Below are positions 63,079 to 64,000 of a stretch of 64,000 nucleotides of DNA, one piece after another (within the stretch, counting starts at the first letter, position 1; every line of letters starts with the position of its first letter). The position numbers were made by a program, and so were the translations under genes. The DNA is from Thiocapsa sp. (GTDB taxonomy: Bacteria; Pseudomonadota; Gammaproteobacteria; Chromatiales; Chromatiaceae), in the NCBI RefSeq assembly GCF_022340925.1, contig NZ_JAJDNA010000100.1, forward strand, positions 33,638 to 97,637. Direction: 5' to 3'. The notes beneath the pieces are model-generated. The model saw only the letters and a program-made list of their open reading frames with translations. It did not search any database and was not told where the DNA came from.

Positions 63079-63936
63079 GTGCAGCAACGACGCGGAATAC
63101 TATACGTGGTCGCGACCCCGATCGGCAATCTGGGCGACATGACCGATCGCGCACGTAAGGTGCTGAGCGACGTAGATTTGGTTGCTTCGGAGGACACCCG
63201 ACAAACGCGACGGCTGCTGGCGCATTTCGGGATTTCAGCCAAGCTCGTCGCCTATCACGACCACAATGAAGCGGTAGCCGCCCCGCGCCTTCTGGCGGCT
63301 CTCGAGGCGGGTCGCGACCTGGCATTGGTCGCGGATGCGGGCACTCCCTTGATCAGTGATCCCGGATTCAGTCTGGTGGCCGCCGCTCGGGAGCGCGGCT
63401 TGACCGTTGTGCCCGTTCCGGGCGCGAACGCCGCGATCTGCGCCCTTTCGGCGGCCGGCCTGCCGACCGACCGCTTTCTCTTTCTCGGTTTTCCTCCCCG
63501 TACGCCGTCGCAACGGCGTTCTTGGCTCGCCGGCCTCGCCAATGAGCGGGGGACCTTGATCTTCTATGAGAGCGGGAAGCGAGTCGTCGCGACACTCCGC
63601 GATTGTGGCGAGACCCTGGGGGAGACGCGGCGTGTCGTGGTCGCGCGCGAGCTGACGAAACGTTTCGAGACCTATCTGCACGGCTACCCGGCGGAGTTGG
63701 TGCGGCGGCTGGAGGCGGAGACCGAGCAACGACTGGGCGAGCTCGTGGTCCTCGTCGAGGGGCGGGCCAATCAGGGGGGCGGTGAGCGCATGGAGCAGCA
63801 GCGCGTGCTAATGATCCTTGCTGAGACCCTGCCGCTGTCCCAGGCAGCCGCAATCGCGGCCCGCCTGACCGGGACGAAGAAGAACATGCTCTACCGCTTG
63901 GGTCTCGAGCTGGGCTTGGGCGGGGCGGAGGGCTAG
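63079..63936 (+). CDS. rsmI: 16S rRNA (cytidine1402-2'-O)-methyltransferase
   Basis: SAM-dependent enzyme that methylates C1402 in the ribosomal P-site region. The 285-residue protein has GILYVVATPIGNLGDMT, SEDTRQTRRLL, VADAGTPLISDPG and the FLGFPPR block of the tetrapyrrole methylase fold. GTG at 63079 fits the family length; an ATG at 63043 would add 12 residues and share its CATG with the divergent lpoA start. The last base of its stop begins the 63936-64000 repeat. Confidence 0.92.
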   Translation: MQQRRGILYVVATPIGNLGDMTDRARKVLSDVDLVASEDTRQTRRLLAHFGISAKLVAYHDHNEAVAAPRLLAALEAGRDLALVADAGTPLISDPGFSLVAAARERGLTVVPVPGANAAICALSAAGLPTDRFLFLGFPPRTPSQRRSWLAGLANERGTLIFYESGKRVVATLRDCGETLGETRRVVVARELTKRFETYLHGYPAELVRRLEAETEQRLGELVVLVEGRANQGGGERMEQQRVLMILAETLPLSQAAAIAARLTGTKKNMLYRLGLELGLGGAEG

Positions 63937-64000
63937 GAGCCTGTCCGACTTAAGGATGAATCGGCTACGGAAGCGGGAGAACGGTCCATTTCGCCCCGCT
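63936..64000 (+). repeat. Copy B, one arm of the dispersed palindromic repeat, cut by window edge
   Basis: From the rsmI stop codon, GGAGCCTGTCCGACTTAAGG and a later GGGAGAACGGTCC align with the left arm of 3991-4055 (GGAGCCTGTCGGACTGAGGG and GGGAGAGCGAGGTCC). The second arm, if present, lies outside the window. Confidence 0.5.

Overview
The window is about 64 kb of GC-rich chromosome from a gammaproteobacterium, most likely a purple sulfur bacterium of the Chromatiaceae. The best clue is a secreted Gly/Tyr-rich protein of the sulfur globule type (50788-51168). A PilB/PilC/PilD type IV pilus block, an acetate uptake and activation operon, ERCC4-type and DnaE2 DNA repair genes and two hemerythrins fit such an organism. 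No rRNA, tRNA or CRISPR array was recognised, and no complete IS or prophage. It reads as core chromosome with a few decayed genes.

Layout. 1-4958: a cut N-acetylglutaminylglutamine amidotransferase, an orphan HyuB, Fe-superoxide dismutase, a palindromic MITE-like repeat and a cytochrome b561. 5050-8090: a promoter plus terminator-like hairpin ahead of argD-argF, then an SH3/coiled-coil membrane protein. 8297-11409: dnaE2 behind a near-consensus LexA box. 11796-18181: a bacteriohemerythrin and a small Cys-containing secreted protein (convergent), then coaE-pilD-pilC-pilB and a NYN/cold-shock fusion on the minus strand. 18402-25622: a minus-strand acetate operon (DUF4212 subunit, Na+/solute symporter, cNMP/CBS/DUF294 protein, DnaQ-like exonuclease, acetyl-CoA synthetase). 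26062-35078 (plus strand): thrC and a citramalate/isopropylmalate synthase homologue, a DUF6394/K+ channel pair, hemerythrin, ferrochelatase, DUF971 and a soluble-type sugar dehydrogenase. 35262-40725 (minus strand): argG, an ERCC4/HhH nuclease, and a RiPP-type HvfABC cluster with a DUF302 gene. 41146-45864: LpxH-like phosphatase, AmpD, DUF1631, nadC. 45849-48195: a frameshifted EgtB/SUMF1-type remnant, cbpM-cbpA, and an internally deleted AAA ATPase remnant. 48272-51241: leuA, family 4 uracil-DNA glycosylase, sulfur globule protein. 51361-54708: a four-gene lipid operon (OlsB-like, OlsA-like, GT4 glycosyltransferase, PAP2) with a Pho-box-like upstream site. 54801-63936: HAD phosphatase, rppH-ptsP, an FAD-linked oxidase, BON lipoprotein, yraN-lpoA and divergent rsmI. 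The last 65 bases match the arm of the 3991-4170 repeat.

The most interesting items are the HvfABC cluster with a pentad Cys repeat precursor, the compact lipid operon that may make phosphorus-free membrane lipids, the argD leader attenuator candidate, the NYN-cold-shock fusion, the bacterial XPF-like nuclease and the palindromic repeat family. All function calls come from reading motifs in the translated sequence; no searches were run.
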